Of a stretch of DNA of 64,000 bases, positions 1 to 11,600 are shown piece by piece (the stretch's first letter is position 1; the number at the start of each line of letters is the position of its first letter). The notes below the pieces were generated by a model, which worked only from the letters and a program-made list of their open reading frames with translations, made no database searches and was not told the origin of the DNA. Both the position numbers and the translations under genes were made by a program. The stretch is from Enchytraeus crypticus (lineage: Eukaryota; Annelida; Clitellata; Enchytraeida; Enchytraeidae), in the NCBI GenBank assembly GCA_905160935.1, contig CAJHZI010000426.1, positions 621,501 to 685,500 on the forward strand, given 5' to 3'.

Positions 1-57
1 CGTATTGGCATTGTTTTCAAAGTATCATATTGAATATCATTGTAAAACGTCTCTATC

Positions 58-82
58 GCTCTCTCCTTTCTCTCTCTCTCCT

Positions 83-134
<52 letters not shown>
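58..134. repeat. (CT)n microsatellite
   Basis: Nearly pure CT tract with a few C insertions. The rest of 1-838 holds no gene I can recognise. Confidence 0.95.
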
Positions 135-137
<3 letters not shown>

Positions 138-369
138 TATCTGAGTTTTCAATTAATTAGAGCGGCATAGAGGACACGCTAAACCCTGATATAATCCTGT
201 CGCAAGGTTGCTGCTGTTTCCTACTTAAACTTATCTCCAATATACAATTCTCTCTCAACACTTTTCTTTGTCTCAAATTTAATTTCATAGTAAAGATTTA
301 ATTATACTTCAGATGTTAGCATAGTAACTAAATGTCTCTCTCTCCTTCTCTCTCTTTTTCTTCTGTCTT

Positions 370-372
<3 letters not shown>

Positions 373-432
<60 letters not shown>
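373..432. repeat. (TA)n microsatellite
   Basis: Uninterrupted TA dinucleotides, about 30 copies. Confidence 0.97.
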
Positions 433-434
<2 letters not shown>

Positions 435-838
435 TTCCCTCTCCGTCAGTCCAGCAGTCCGTCCGTCATATTATTATTGGCATTAAAAATAAATAATAGT
501 GAATCCCGATGGAGTTGACTTCATTAATGGCATAGGAAGGCTAATTGCACAGTGAACCGGCGATAAGCGAGAGACATAATTTCTTTGGTAAAGGCTTTCC
601 ATGACTTCGCAAAGATTTAATGCAGTCTATATCAGTTATTCTTTTAAGTTGCTAGATGGCCTCGAGTAGCCGGGCGGCGATTCAGCACGTATTGCTCGAA
701 CCGTTCTTATCAAACCTCTGGTTCTTTACACCCGGGATATTTAATTTTTTATTATAATGACTGCACGTACAATCAGAGTTGCACTGACTAGGGTAAAAGT
801 GGGGTGGAAATGTTGATAAGCTGATACTTAATAATATC

Positions 839-940
839 AGACCCTGACATCATCCTTGTATGAGGAAAGGGACGTTAAACTTTTATTATAGTTATTATTA
901 CTGCTATTATTATTGTTGTTACTATTATTATTATTATTAT
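839..940 (+). repeat. 3' fragment of interspersed repeat family S2
   Basis: CTGACATCATCCTTGTATGA followed by GAGGAAAGGGACGTTAAAC and an ATT-rich tail. The same 3' module ends the copies near 17100, 21720 and 26620 and, inverted, those near 24440, 46640 and 48770. Only the tail is present here. Probably a SINE or the 3' end of a LINE. Confidence 0.75.
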
Positions 941-985
941 AAGATAAAAAAGACTTTATTTAATTAAAAGAAAGATGAATAATAT

Positions 986-1421
986 TTAAAATAGTTCCTC
1001 TATGCTCTGGGAGGCCGCATTCGCCAATGTGCCACGAATGCATACAGCATTAAAACGCTGGAGTGCGATAGATAGGCGCTGCCATAGAAAGGCTTTTTCT
1101 CGTTGGTCGCCTGTAATGGCACTGGTTCTCCTGCCTAATTCGTTAATGAAGTCAGACGCGGCAGAGTTGATGGGGCCCAATGTCTCAAAAGCAATCGGCA
1201 GGAAGATGTAGCTGCTAGAGACTGCGGCATATTTAAGTGTCTTCCTATTGGCAGCGGCTTCAGCAGCTGAGCCAGCAGCAGCGCATGAAAGGCTGAGATT
1301 GCTTGCTGAGAATGTGTCCGTCACAGTGACATCCCAGCTGATACACTTGCCTTCTGCCCAAGAAATCTAAGATACACCGTCCGGTCGTTTCCCATCAGAG
1401 CGGCTCAAACCCTGGGGCTCT
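986..1421 (-). pseudogene. Broken retroelement polyprotein, C-terminal fragment
   Basis: Read on the minus strand, this gives a stretch resembling the region that follows the reverse transcriptase in a large family of invertebrate retroelements, with landmarks GLSRSDGKRPDG, WDVTVTDTF, IAFETLGPIN, LGRR and QRLSIALQRFNAV. The family assignment is from memory. No reverse transcriptase domain is present. An in-frame stop at 1367-1369 interrupts the frame, so this is a 5'-truncated dead copy. An AATAAA lies shortly beyond the terminal stop on the minus strand, before an AT-rich tail. It is not a host gene. Confidence 0.7.
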
Positions 1422-1425
1422 TTTT

Positions 1426-1458
<33 letters not shown>

Positions 1459-1468
1459 GTTATTAATA
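1419..1468. repeat. Poly(T)/(ATT)n tract
   Basis: A run of T followed by ATT trinucleotides, just 5' (minus-strand sense) of the retroelement fragment. Confidence 0.9.
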
Positions 1469-1767
1469 CGCAGCATATACAGTGGCACTCGAATACATCT
1501 GACTTTCATGAAATATCACTCGCAATTATGCAAACTATCTATAGAGACGTACGTGGGAACTTATTCCTTAAGCTTTTAGTCGTGGACCCGCCAATTGAAG
1601 TCAGTTCTATTGGATGAGAGACATAGGCAGCAGTGGTTGGGTTCGGGATAGCGACGTGTAGGGGCCCCGGGTGATTGCAGCCGTGAGTCGAGTTGAAGAT
1701 AAATTGGCTGGAACACCGCGAGGCGTCCCTTAATTAATTTCTTATTGCAGGGCCTGGAGCATAACGT

Positions 1768-2310
1768 GGATGCTATATAGACTAGACCACTGTTACCTCT
1801 GTGTGGATGTTATATAGACTAGACTAGATCACTGTTACCTCTATGTGGATGCTATATAGACTAGACTAGATCACTGTTACCTCTATGTGGATGTTATATA
1901 GACTAGACTAGACCACTGTTACCTCCATGTGGATGTTATATAGACTAGACTAGACCACTGTTACCTCTATGTGGATGTTATATAGACTAGACTAGACCAC
2001 TGTTACCTCTATGTGGATGTTATATAGACTAGACTAGATCACTGTTACCTCTATGTGGATGTTATATAGACTAGACTAGACCACTGTTACCTCTATGTGG
2101 ATGTTATATAGACTAGACTAGATCACTGTTACCTCTATGTGGATGTTATATAGACTAGACTAGACCACTGTTACCTCTATGTGGATGCTATATAGACTAG
2201 ACTAGACCACTGTTACCTCCATGTGGATGTTATATAGACTAGACTAGACCACTGTTACCTCTATGTGGATGTTATATAGACTAGACTAGATCACTGTTAC
2301 CTCTATGTGA
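1768..2310. repeat. 42-bp minisatellite, about 13 copies
   Basis: Units begin GATGTTATATAGACTAGACT and end TACCTCTATGTG. The period measured between successive GATG starts is 42. Variation is mainly GACC/GATC, TGTTAT/TGCTAT and CTCTATG/CTCCATG, so the array is young. The first unit lacks one TAGAC. 1469-1767 holds nothing I recognise. Confidence 0.95.
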
Positions 2311-2358
2311 CCGATGTTATCGAGGGAGAAAAAATGAGAGTAAGAGTGAGAAATAGAT

Positions 2359-2360
2359 CT

Positions 2361-2404
<44 letters not shown>

Positions 2405-2483
2405 TAGAGAGACAGAGAGAAAGGTAGAGAGAGAGAGAGAGAGATTGAAATAGATAGCCAGAGAAAGAGAGAGAAAGAGATAC

Positions 2484-2515
<32 letters not shown>

Positions 2516-2637
2516 TTGAGATAGATAGACAGAGAGAGAGAGAGAGAGAAAGAAAGAGAGAGAGACATTTAGAAAAAGAGAGAGAAAGAAAGAGATAGAG
2601 AGAGAGACATTTAGAAAGAGGGAAAGATAAAGATAGA

Positions 2638-2668
<31 letters not shown>

Positions 2669-2680
2669 GTGGAGAGAGCC
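2359..2680. repeat. (GA)n-rich imperfect microsatellite
   Basis: Long purine tract of GAGA interrupted by TAGA, CAGA and CATTTAGAAA segments that themselves recur. Confidence 0.93.
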
Positions 2681-2981
2681 TAAGGATAGAGTTGGTAGGG
2701 TTAAAATGAGAATGGATAGGATATTTATCTAAGTCAGCATCAGTACACCGCGGGGTTTAATTCAGTTAACGAGAATTCACATCCAACTTTTCTTCCACAT
2801 TGAAACTTCTGCAGAGCTTTTTCCTCTTACTTTTACATTTAATTTCAGTCATTTTCAGCTGCGCTTTGTTCTCATTACAAGTCAACTCGTTGAGTCGAGA
2901 AATTAGCTGGTTAAACACAATCAGCCTATGAAAGTTCACATATGGTTGGAGCCATATGTGAAGCCGTGTTCTTGTTTATTG

Positions 2982-3130
2982 ACTGGAGCCAGTGGCGAAG
3001 TCAGTTAAGATAGTCGACCACGGTTCAGTATGTGCGGGGTTCAAATTCTGGGCTCGTCCGTCACTGACATCGCTTTCGAGTGAGGAAGCTGACGTTAACT
3101 TTAGCTTTACCAGCTTTAGCTTTATATCAA
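2982..3130 (+). repeat. tRNA-like SINE, family S1
   Basis: Head CTGGAGCCAGTGGCGAAGTC, a box-B-like GGTTCAAATTC, then CGTCACTGACATCGCTTTCG and the tail GAGGAAGCTGACGTTAA. Related copies occur at 5341-5470, 21285-21405, 24481-24612, 32640-32770 and 48085-48225. The A/B-box layout suggests a tRNA-derived SINE. The tail is shared with family S2. Confidence 0.8.
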
Positions 3131-3164
3131 CTTTAAATTGAATAAATTTAATATCCACGGAATT

Positions 3165-3275
3165 TACTTGTAGCGGTTGAATAGTCGCGGTAGATGCACA
3201 TTTATCCGATGAATTCTAGTCAACGGGTTCAAATCCCAGCCGTGGGGTCTCAGAAAGAATCCTTGTGATATGTAT
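3165..3275 (+). repeat. Possible tRNA-like SINE head
   Basis: Contains GGGTTCAAATCCCAG, a good box B, preceded by TAGTCGCGGTAGATGC, which could be a degenerate box A. No second copy seen in the window. Confidence 0.4.
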
Positions 3276-3400
3276 AACGTAAGATGAGTAAGTCACTGGG
3301 TAACGAGATAGATCCACTGGACTTCATCAACGGCATTAGCCTCGAGGTTGAGCGTCTCTCTAGTGAACTCTCTCAGCCTGCAACCACATATAAGCACATT

Positions 3401-3450
3401 AATGTCTCAATAGCCTAGGGGTAACGTCATGAAGTTTTAAATTACAGATC
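3401..3450 (+). repeat. Truncated SINE head (same family as 44505-44615)
   Basis: AATGTCTCAATAGCCTAGGG followed by GTAACGTCATGAAGTTTTAAA matches the box-A end of the minus-strand SINE at 44505-44615. The copy stops before box B. Confidence 0.6.
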
Positions 3451-3461
3451 ATAACATAACA

Positions 3462-3720
3462 TAACGGCACACTGGGTCAGGAAGCACAGATGCTTGTTTA
3501 AGATCCATTTCCACCATCCTCCCCATGGTTATTAGTAATCGTTGCCTTTTGATGGCGCGTCAATTGCAGCCGGCGCGGATTTAAGAATAACCTTCCATCA
3601 CTCTGGGATTTTTTCTTTCAAAGCTGTCAACATTCGGTCTTCCAAAGTGGTCGCCCATAAAGTACTAACAGAGGCCGATGCAGCTTAACTTCGATTATTG
3701 ACGCGCAACTAAACGTCTGA
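3462..3720 (+). repeat. Interspersed repeat family S4
   Basis: About 250 bp starting AACGGCACACTGGGTCAGGA and ending TTGACGCGCAACTAAAC. A second long copy lies at 26633-26885 and a partial one at 29955-30185. No coding capacity. 3721-4100 shows nothing else. Confidence 0.8.
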
Positions 3721-4112
3721 ATTGCCTAACGGATTTATCATGTGGTTTTAAAAGTGATAGATATCAACAGACTTGGTTATTCACTATAATGCGTGTTTAC
3801 ATTTTTACTTTTTAAACGTCTAACTGTGTTAAATCATTCCCTCTCGCAAAATAGATATATTGCAAGAGGGTATGATTTGCTGAAAGATGTACAAGATATA
3901 GAGTTCGAGGCACACCCAGATTTGGCAATGTTGGATTATTTGACAACAATCAAATATATACAGATATAAAAAGTAATACAAAATATACAGAAATAATAAT
4001 GCACAAATATACAGATGACAAGAAGGCTGATGTTATATTTGGTTAGAAGATTCTATGCCACAGGCAGATGAAGATGGAAGCAGAGTAGCCTTATGTATCA
4101 CGTACCAAAAAC

Positions 4113-4116
<4 letters not shown>

Positions 4117-4157
<41 letters not shown>

Positions 4158-4191
4158 GAGAGCGAGAGAGAGAGAGGGAGCGAGAAAGCGG

Positions 4192-4285
<94 letters not shown>

Positions 4286-4323
4286 CGAGAGCGAGAGAGA
4301 GGTATATATATATATATAATATG

Positions 4324-4395
<72 letters not shown>

Positions 4396-4460
4396 GAGGG
4401 AGAGAGTGAGAGAGAGAGAAAGAAATAAATTGAAAGAGAGAGAGAGAGAGATGGCTTTTT
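4117..4460. repeat. Compound (GA)n/(TA)n microsatellite
   Basis: Alternating blocks of GA and TA dinucleotides with AATATG-type joints. Long open frames exist only because dinucleotide repeats lack stops. Confidence 0.95.
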
Positions 4461-4851
4461 TATTTTCACCTCCACTGTTCATCATAGTGTCTATTTAAGA
4501 GCTAATGTGTAGCTAACAGTACTTGATGTACACTGTGGTTGGTACATCAGGAGTTGTCTGCTACAATAAATCTTTCTAACGTTCTATTGGCTTCGTTAAT
4601 GTTAATTTATATTCGTTGCCGTTGTCACAAGTCCAACTCTTGCAAAGCTTGCCTTCCAGTGAAGACAAGTTCTTTCTAACTACCGCAACTCATAAAAAAG
4701 TAAAGCTAGAAAAAAGAGTCCAATTAGAAAAATATGAGCTTTGTTGGAGTAAAATTAGTGCATATAGGTAGAGAGAAATTGAGTAAAATTGGAGCACAAT
4801 TAAAACATAGTTATGGCACAATTGAAAATATAAAGTTCAATACAATTAGCG

Positions 4852-5145
4852 ACACCGTTGTTTCACTTTGTGCCAGTGTTTCAACAGGCACCGTTGTTTC
4901 ACTTTGTGCTAGGGTTTCAACAGGCACCGTTGTTTCACTTTGTGCTAGTGTTTCAACAGGCACCGTTGCTTCGCTTTGTGCTAGTGTTTCAACAGGCACC
5001 GATGTTTCGCTTTTTGCTAGTGTTTCAACAGGCACCGTTGTTTCGCTTTGTGCTAGTGTTTCAATTATCAACGATGTTTCGCTTCGTGCTAGTGTTTCCA
5101 CAAGCACCGTTGTTTCGCTTTGTGCTAGTGTTTCAATAGGCGCCA
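4852..5145. repeat. 36-bp minisatellite, about 8 copies
   Basis: Unit starts CACCGTTGTTTCACTTTGTG and ends TAGTGTTTCAACAGG. Because 36 is a multiple of three, several frames stay open on both strands. No sign that any is translated. Confidence 0.92.
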
Positions 5146-5340
5146 TTGCTCTGCTGATATATTTACGATTCAGGTCACACTCTCGGTTGACTATTTCTCG
5201 TTTCTCGATCTCGATTGTTTGATGAAATCAATCAATCAATCAGTCACAGGTCAAACAAGCGCTGATCAACTGACTGCATAGATCTCTCCACAACTCTCTC
5301 TGTTCTACCCCTCCCCCCCCTTTAGTCTACTCTCATCCTA

Positions 5341-5470
5341 CAAGTAAAAGTAATTTTAACGTCAGTTTCCTCACTCGAAAGCGATGTCAGTGCCGGGCGA
5401 GTTCAGGATTTGAACCCCGCACATACTGATCCGCGGTCGAGTGTCTTACCAACTTCGCCACCTGCTCCAT
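5341..5470 (-). repeat. SINE family S1
   Basis: Minus-strand copy: ACGTCAGTTTCCTCACTCGA, GGATTTGAACCCCGC (box B complement) and the head complement CGGTCGAGTGTCTTACC. Confidence 0.8.
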
Positions 5471-5552
5471 CCTATACATAGTCGCTCGACGGTAGAGTGA
5501 ATGAATGAATGACTGAATCAATCAAGTTAATCAATTAATCAATCATCAATCA

Positions 5553-5640
5553 ATCAATAAGATTTTAAAGTCCAGTTCCTAGCCATATGGCTGTGTCATG
5601 GACGTCTCTTGCAGAATCTAGACAAACAGGCGCCAAAGGA
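5553..5640 (-). repeat. S2-related tail with (TTGA)n end
   Basis: On the minus strand it reads TGGCGCCTGTTTGTCTAGAT, GCAAGAGACGTCCATGAC, then AACTGGACTTTAAAATCTTA running into TTGATTGA repeats. It matches 12455-12565. It links the widespread TTGA/AATC microsatellites to a SINE 3' end. Confidence 0.6.
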
Positions 5641-5851
5641 CCGTAAATTAATCAGTCGGTCAATCAATCAACCAGCAAATCAATTAGTCAATTATTAAAT
5701 CAAAATATTAGTCAACCAATCAAGCAAGTTTAATCAATGAACCAGCCAATTGATCACTGCGTTAATGAAATTAAAATAACCTAGGGATATAAAATCTTTT
5801 ACATTAACCGGTGCTAAAAAATATATAATCACTAGAGCAGAATGAACTACG

Positions 5852-6285
5852 ACACTAAATACGACACTTAATACGACACTGTATACGACACTCACTGCAA
5901 CATTTAAAACGACACTCAATACGACACTCAGCGCTAAACTCAGTACTACACTCAGTACGACACTCAATGCGATACTCAGTACAACACTCAGTACGACACT
6001 CAATACGACACTCAGTACAACACTCAGTACGACACTCAATACGACACTCAATGCGACACTCAATACAACACTCAGTACGACACTCAATACGACACTCAAT
6101 GCGACACTCAATACAACACTCAGTACGACACTCAATATGACACTCAATGCTACACTAAGTACGACACTCAATACGACACTCAATGCTACACTAAGTACGA
6201 CACTCAATACGACACTCAGTACGACACTCAATACGACACTCAATGTAACACTAAGTACGACACTCAATACGACACTCGGAATGAG
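5852..6285. repeat. 12-bp minisatellite, about 35 copies
   Basis: Units of the type ACTCAATACGAC with AAT/AGT and ACGAC/ACAAC variants. The 12-bp period keeps frames open on both strands (a long SVVLSVVL-like frame on the minus strand). 6286-7040 shows nothing recognisable. Confidence 0.93.
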
Positions 6286-7038
6286 ATTATATGTGGCGCA
6301 CTCCGCGACAACATCAAATACACATAAATAATTTAAAAATTAATACCATTGTTAAGAATAAGTATCATTGTTCAAAGAAAAATAAACTAATTCGTGTTGA
6401 AAGAAAAATAAACTAACTCGTAATCTCTCAATAACGTTGTAATTTGTTACCCTTTCGAATCACCTACATATGAATAACAACATATGAATCTAAATTTCAG
6501 AAAACTAGGCGTAGAGGCGGATGAGAGATTTAGGCCTATTACCTATACCATATTTCAGATCGGACAGCGATTTATTATGGTAAAAATATATGAAATCAAT
6601 GTGAAAGAAATTAAGTGAAGATGATAGAATAGTCAGAAATAGAAATGCTACAAAGTTCATGGCATAGACGAATAACGCGCTCCAGTGGTTTGATGAATGG
6701 AGTCGTTAGTTTAAAAAGGTTTTCCGGAGCGTTTTATAGAAGAGAGCGGGGTTGGGGTTAGCGATGAACGTTATTTGAAGCGTCGAGAGTTTTATTACAG
6801 AGTTGAAAAATATAATCTTGAGCTGTTCCACTTGTTTATTAGTTATATATAATGCATATTTAATGCATGTGTACTATGTACACTATGTTTAATATGTGTA
6901 ATATGTGTAATACATGTAGGTGCTAGATGTGTGATGTGCATTTTTCTCAGATGTTGCTGAAGTATGCGAATATGTTCTGATGAAATAACTGAGCGGAGCC
7001 TCTAAACCTTTGCTAATAGTGTACTAATGCTTAAAGAA

Positions 7039-7040
<2 letters not shown>

Positions 7041-7081
<41 letters not shown>
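7041..7081. repeat. (GA)n microsatellite
   Basis: About 20 GA dinucleotides. 7082-7650 holds no recognised feature. Confidence 0.95.
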
Positions 7082-7082
<1 letters not shown>

Positions 7083-7655
7083 GAAAGGAGAGATGTTTGC
7101 AGATGGTTGTTTTTATTTCTGTCTCAAAGAAAAGAATTGCTAATTGGAAACACCTGAATAAGTCGATCTCTTTTATTTTAAAGATTAATACATTAATACT
7201 CGCATTTGTAGAAGCAGTTTGATTGACGTTGTCAGAATCCTTCAGTGAATCTATTCTAAAGCCCTAAACACTTCTCCACTCCCAGATTATTCATAACCCC
7301 CCCACCCCCCTTGAAGCTGACCTCATATCTCTCACTGTCTTACTATTAATACACAGGATTTATGTTTTTAATGTTTCTAAAATAGTTCCAGGCCAGTGGA
7401 AGGAGCTTATCCAGCTATAGACGTAGATAAAACTCTCCATTAGCTCAACATAACCAATCAGCACTGGGTGATGCAGAGTCGAATGCTAGTTTAATACCCC
7501 CACTAATTAATTCATTTAATTAATAATTAATTCATTTAATTAATTAATTAATACACCCGTTCTAATACCCACTTTGTAACTATACGGACGGAGTGACGGT
7601 GTTTTTGTGACTCATTAAGCATAAATCAATCAATGAGATAATTTTTGTGGTTTTT

Positions 7656-8441
7656 AAATGTACATATTTCGAAGACTTTATTTAAGTTAGATGTACATAT
7701 TTCAGGTGTTATATATTTTTAGATTTATATATTTCGGTTGTTTTGTATATTTCAGAAGTACATATTTCGGGGGTTTGATATATTTTAGATGTACACATTT
7801 CGGGTGTTTTATATATTTTAGATGTACATATTTCGGGGGTTTGATATATTTTAGATGTACATATTTTGAATGTTTTATATATTTTAGATGTACATATTTC
7901 GGGTGTTTTATATATTTTAGTTGTACATATTTCGGGTGTTCTATAAATTTTAGTTGCACATATTTCGTGTGTTTTATATATTTTAGATGTACATATATCA
8001 GGTGTTTTATATATTTTAGATGTACATATTTCGGGTGTTTTATATATTTTAGATGTACATAGTTCGGGTGTTTTATATATTTTAGATGTAGATAATTATT
8101 TCGGTTGTTTTATATATTTTTAGATGTACATATTTTGATCGTTTTATATATTTTAGATGCACATATTTCGGGGGTTTTATATATTTTAGAAGTACAAATT
8201 TCGGTGTTCTATATATTTTAGTTGTATATATTTCGTGTGTTTTATATATTTTAGATGTACATATATCAGGTGTTTTATATATTTTAGATGTACATATTTC
8301 GGGTGTTTTATATATTTTAAATGTACATATTTCGGGTGTTTTATATATTTTAGATGTAGATAATTATTTCGGGTGTTTTATATATTTTAGATGTACATAT
8401 TTCGGGTGTTTTATATATTTTAGATGTACATATTTCGGGTG
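7656..8441 (+). repeat. 33-bp array built from a receptor exon's 3' splice junction
   Basis: About 24 units with consensus TATTTTAG/ATGTACATATTT followed by CGGGTGTTTTATA. The last unit runs straight into the receptor exon that begins at 8424. Each unit holds the acceptor-like TATATATTTTAG plus the first coding bases of that exon (codons for YIFRV). In the exon's own frame every decoy unit ends in TAG. A larger block (about 7960-8110) recurs near 8215-8380. Confidence 0.9.
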
Positions 8442-8631
8442 CTGCGCGGGCCGTTCATTGAGGAGTTCCACCAGTGTGTGACATTCGGTGCCTACACGGC
8501 TGCCTGGCAGGAGCAGCTCTACAGCTGCCTCTCTGTCACCCTCATGTACGTGCTGCCTCTAGTCGTCATGCTCACTGCCTACCTGCTCATCTTCACCACC
8601 ATAGCCAGGAAGTCTAGAGACTTCCAACCAG
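8424..8631 (+). CDS. Receptor exon: ECL2 and TM5
   Basis: Acceptor ATATATTTTAG at 8413-8423, donor GTGATC at 8632. Encodes MYIFRVLRGPF, the ECL2 cysteine and TM5, ending ARKSRDFQP plus one base. The start follows the acceptor, and the ATG is not an initiator. Confidence 0.85.
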
Positions 8632-11600
8632 GTGATCAATGAATCAATAAATCAGGCAATCATTCAATAAATCAATCAATCAATCTAATACTCAATCAGT
8701 CAATTAACCAATAAATAAATAAATCTATTAGTCAATCATTCAATCAATCAATCTATCAATAAATTAATCAATCAATCAATTTGTCACTCAATAAATCAAT
8801 ATACTAGTCGATCAGTCATTGAATCAACCGGTAAAAACACTCATTAAATCATTTAATGAATAAATCGGTCAGTCAATCATCGATCATGGACATAATCGAT
8901 AAATCAAATCCATCATAAATCAACTACTAAAATTTGTCTCAAATTCTGCTGCATGATTAAATCTTTATCTGATGTTCTGGTCGATTGACTGACTAACTTA
9001 CTGACTGACTTCCTGAGCGACTCATTGATTAGCTGATTGATTGCTTAACTGATTATTTGACTGATTGATTGATTAATTGATTGAATGGTGGATTGATTAA
9101 TTGATTGTTTGATTGTTTGTTTGAATGATTGAATGACTGAAGGCTAGAGTGATTGATTGATTAATTGATTGATTGAATGGCTGAGGGATAGAGTGATTAA
9201 TTGATTAATTGATTGATTGATAGCTTGCTTGCATGTTTGACTCAAGGATAGAGTGATTGATTGATTGATTGATTGACTGACGAATAGATTGATTGATTGG
9301 TGTAGTTAGTCTAGAGCCTCTAGAGCCGTCTAGAGGACCGGTGAGGAGTCAGCTGTTCTGCAAGGCCAAGGTCAAGTCCTTGAGGATGACCGCTCTCATC
9401 GTTATCGCTTTTATCATCTGCTGGACTCCCTACCAGGTCAATCAATCAATCAAATGAATCACCTCAAAATTAACGTCGATTTATCTCAATTATCTGAGTA
9501 AAGTCGTTTATGGATTTAAACTTTAGTGTGTTCCTATTTTTCTTTTGCTCTTGTGGATTAGTTTTAGGCTATTTTATCTAAAATTGAAGCTGCGTCGTAT
9601 TGTGAACACTAATGTACAGATTTCATTGTATTGTGTACACTACTGTACACGTTACATTGTATTGTGTACACTAATGTACATGTTGAAGTGTACTGTATAC
9701 GCTAATATACCTAGTACATTGCATTATCTACGCTAATTCTTAGATCACTTTGTGTTGTGTACACTAATGCACAGCGTACATTGTATTATATACTCTAATG
9801 TTCATGTTACATTGTATTGTGCACGTTTATGTACCTGCTACATTGTATTCTGTAAACCATTGTACATGTTTCATTGTAATGTGTACACTAATGTACACGT
9901 AACGCGATACACTACTTTATGTTGGTATCTACATGTTATTTTCTCGCTACAGGTCGTATTCGTCGTCTACACGTTTATAGACACGTCACGTATAGATGGT
10001 CGATACGTCATATGGATTTTCTTCTTTGGAATGGCCAACTCTATGATCAACCCTCTTATATACGGTGCTTTCCACGTCTGCAGCCCTCCAACTAGCAGTG
10101 TCAGGTACGTCCCTGACATTTCACTCCATCATTCAACTAATCAATCAATCAGCTCAATGATCGATCTCCTCCTCTACAGCTAAATATCGTATTTCTTGTT
10201 TATATATTAAAACTGTTTGAAACAATTATCATCAATTATTTTAATGATTTAATCAAAGGGATGCATTGGTTTTTGTTTAATAAATTATTTGTAATTTTAT
10301 TATTAATTTTAATTTAACCAATCGAATGGTAACCGTCTATGGTTACAAACAAAAACAATAAGTTATAAACAATAGAAAAATCGTGCATACATGAAATAAA
10401 CTTGTAAATTGTAACAGAAATGTCATATACATGTATGTCCAGTAGTTTGCATAGGCCTATATGGGCCTATGCAAACTTTGTGATAATATACAGTACATGA
10501 ATACAAACGTTCATATACTTGTCCAACATGTATGCTAAGACATCTGGTAATAATATTTGATCGTTATAAATTCTAATAAAAATAACTATTTCTTTATTAT
10601 ACATATCTTTTCGAAATATTTCCGTATCTTATATTCAATTTGGTATTTAGAATCTAAAAAATATAATAAATTGTCTTCAAAACTAAACAACAAAATTTAC
10701 TTCTGTGATTTAGTTCAACTGTAATCTATCAGCTGCACATAAACATCTATATCACTCAAAATATAAATAGTACCTGAGTTTCTTCTCATAAAGATTTTAA
10801 TATTTATTAGTACGTGCACTCGGTTCATCTCCACGCAATGTTTTAAGATGTGAAACCTCCCACGGCTTCTTTTAACATGAAAAACTATGATCTTCCAGGT
10901 CACACTTAGGACGCCATATTTGAAGTCCACTGTACCTGCTGCATTTAGGCATCATATACATCACTGAAAGATCAATGCATGCAGGTGTGTCAGCGCATTG
11001 GGCTTTTTCAGGTGCGGATCCAGGAATTTTTTAAAGGGGGGGGCCGAAATTTATTTTTTGAGAGTGTACATATTTTGCTTACGACCCGCCTTCTTCGGGA
11101 CTTGTGACGCAACCAGGCAAATTTCTGTGGGGGGGGGCTCAAAATTTGTTCATTAAAATTTGTTCCGCACATAGAGTGAGTGTGTCCTCTTACCTTACCC
11201 CCCCCCCCCCCTCCCCGCTCATAACGTACTAAAGTTAAGGGAAAAACCTAAAATTCTACATTTGTTTTGGAAAACGTAGGTAAATTTTTTCACCTCTGAA
11301 GAAACTCTGGGGATCTCAACGAATTGCAAAAGTGACCTAATTTTGGCGATGGGGGGGGGCTTAAGCCCCTCCCAGCCAGTCTATTTGCACCACTGCTACG
11401 GGACAAAGTTCACATTTTTTACTTCCTTTTTCCTCCAATGCATTGGTTATGCATTGGCTCAGGTGAAAATTCAGAGCTAGTGAAACGGTCAACATTTTTC
11501 GGGCCCTTCCATTATACAGGGCTCCTAGTATATCCTAGAAAAAAAATCGAGCTATTGGAACTGCGTTCTTTGTCGTACCCCCCCCCCCCCTCCCCCGGCC

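Noticed and set aside
1768-2310. CRISPR-like regular repeat (42 bp)
   Set aside because: Units are contiguous with no unique spacers, and the genome is eukaryotic. It is a minisatellite. The same applies to the 36-, 33-, 39- and 74-bp arrays.
4033-4485. Long open frames on both strands in GA/TA repeats
   Set aside because: Dinucleotide repeats lack stop codons in these frames, and the predicted LSLSLS or REREREIYIY peptides have no support. The same holds for frames at 13433-13713, 15070-15300, 29051-29340, 42527-42904 and 45771-46268.
5734-6267. 177-aa minus-strand frame of SVVLSVVL repeats
   Set aside because: Produced by a 12-bp minisatellite with period divisible by three. No splice sites, start context or family match.
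7691-8062. 123-aa frame in the 33-bp array
   Set aside because: Not the frame of the receptor exon. It is a by-product of the 33-bp period.
1-8423. TM1-TM4 exons of the receptor
   Set aside because: Searched by eye for DRY/DRH and other TM1-TM4 landmarks in the listed frames and found none. They are presumed left of the window.
9585-9925. Another junction-derived array (receptor TM7 acceptor)
   Set aside because: Some resemblance between the unit and CTACAGGTCGTATTCG...CTACACG, but it needs gaps and is too weak to count with the clear cases. The arrays before GRAM exons 7 and 12 were set aside for the same reason.
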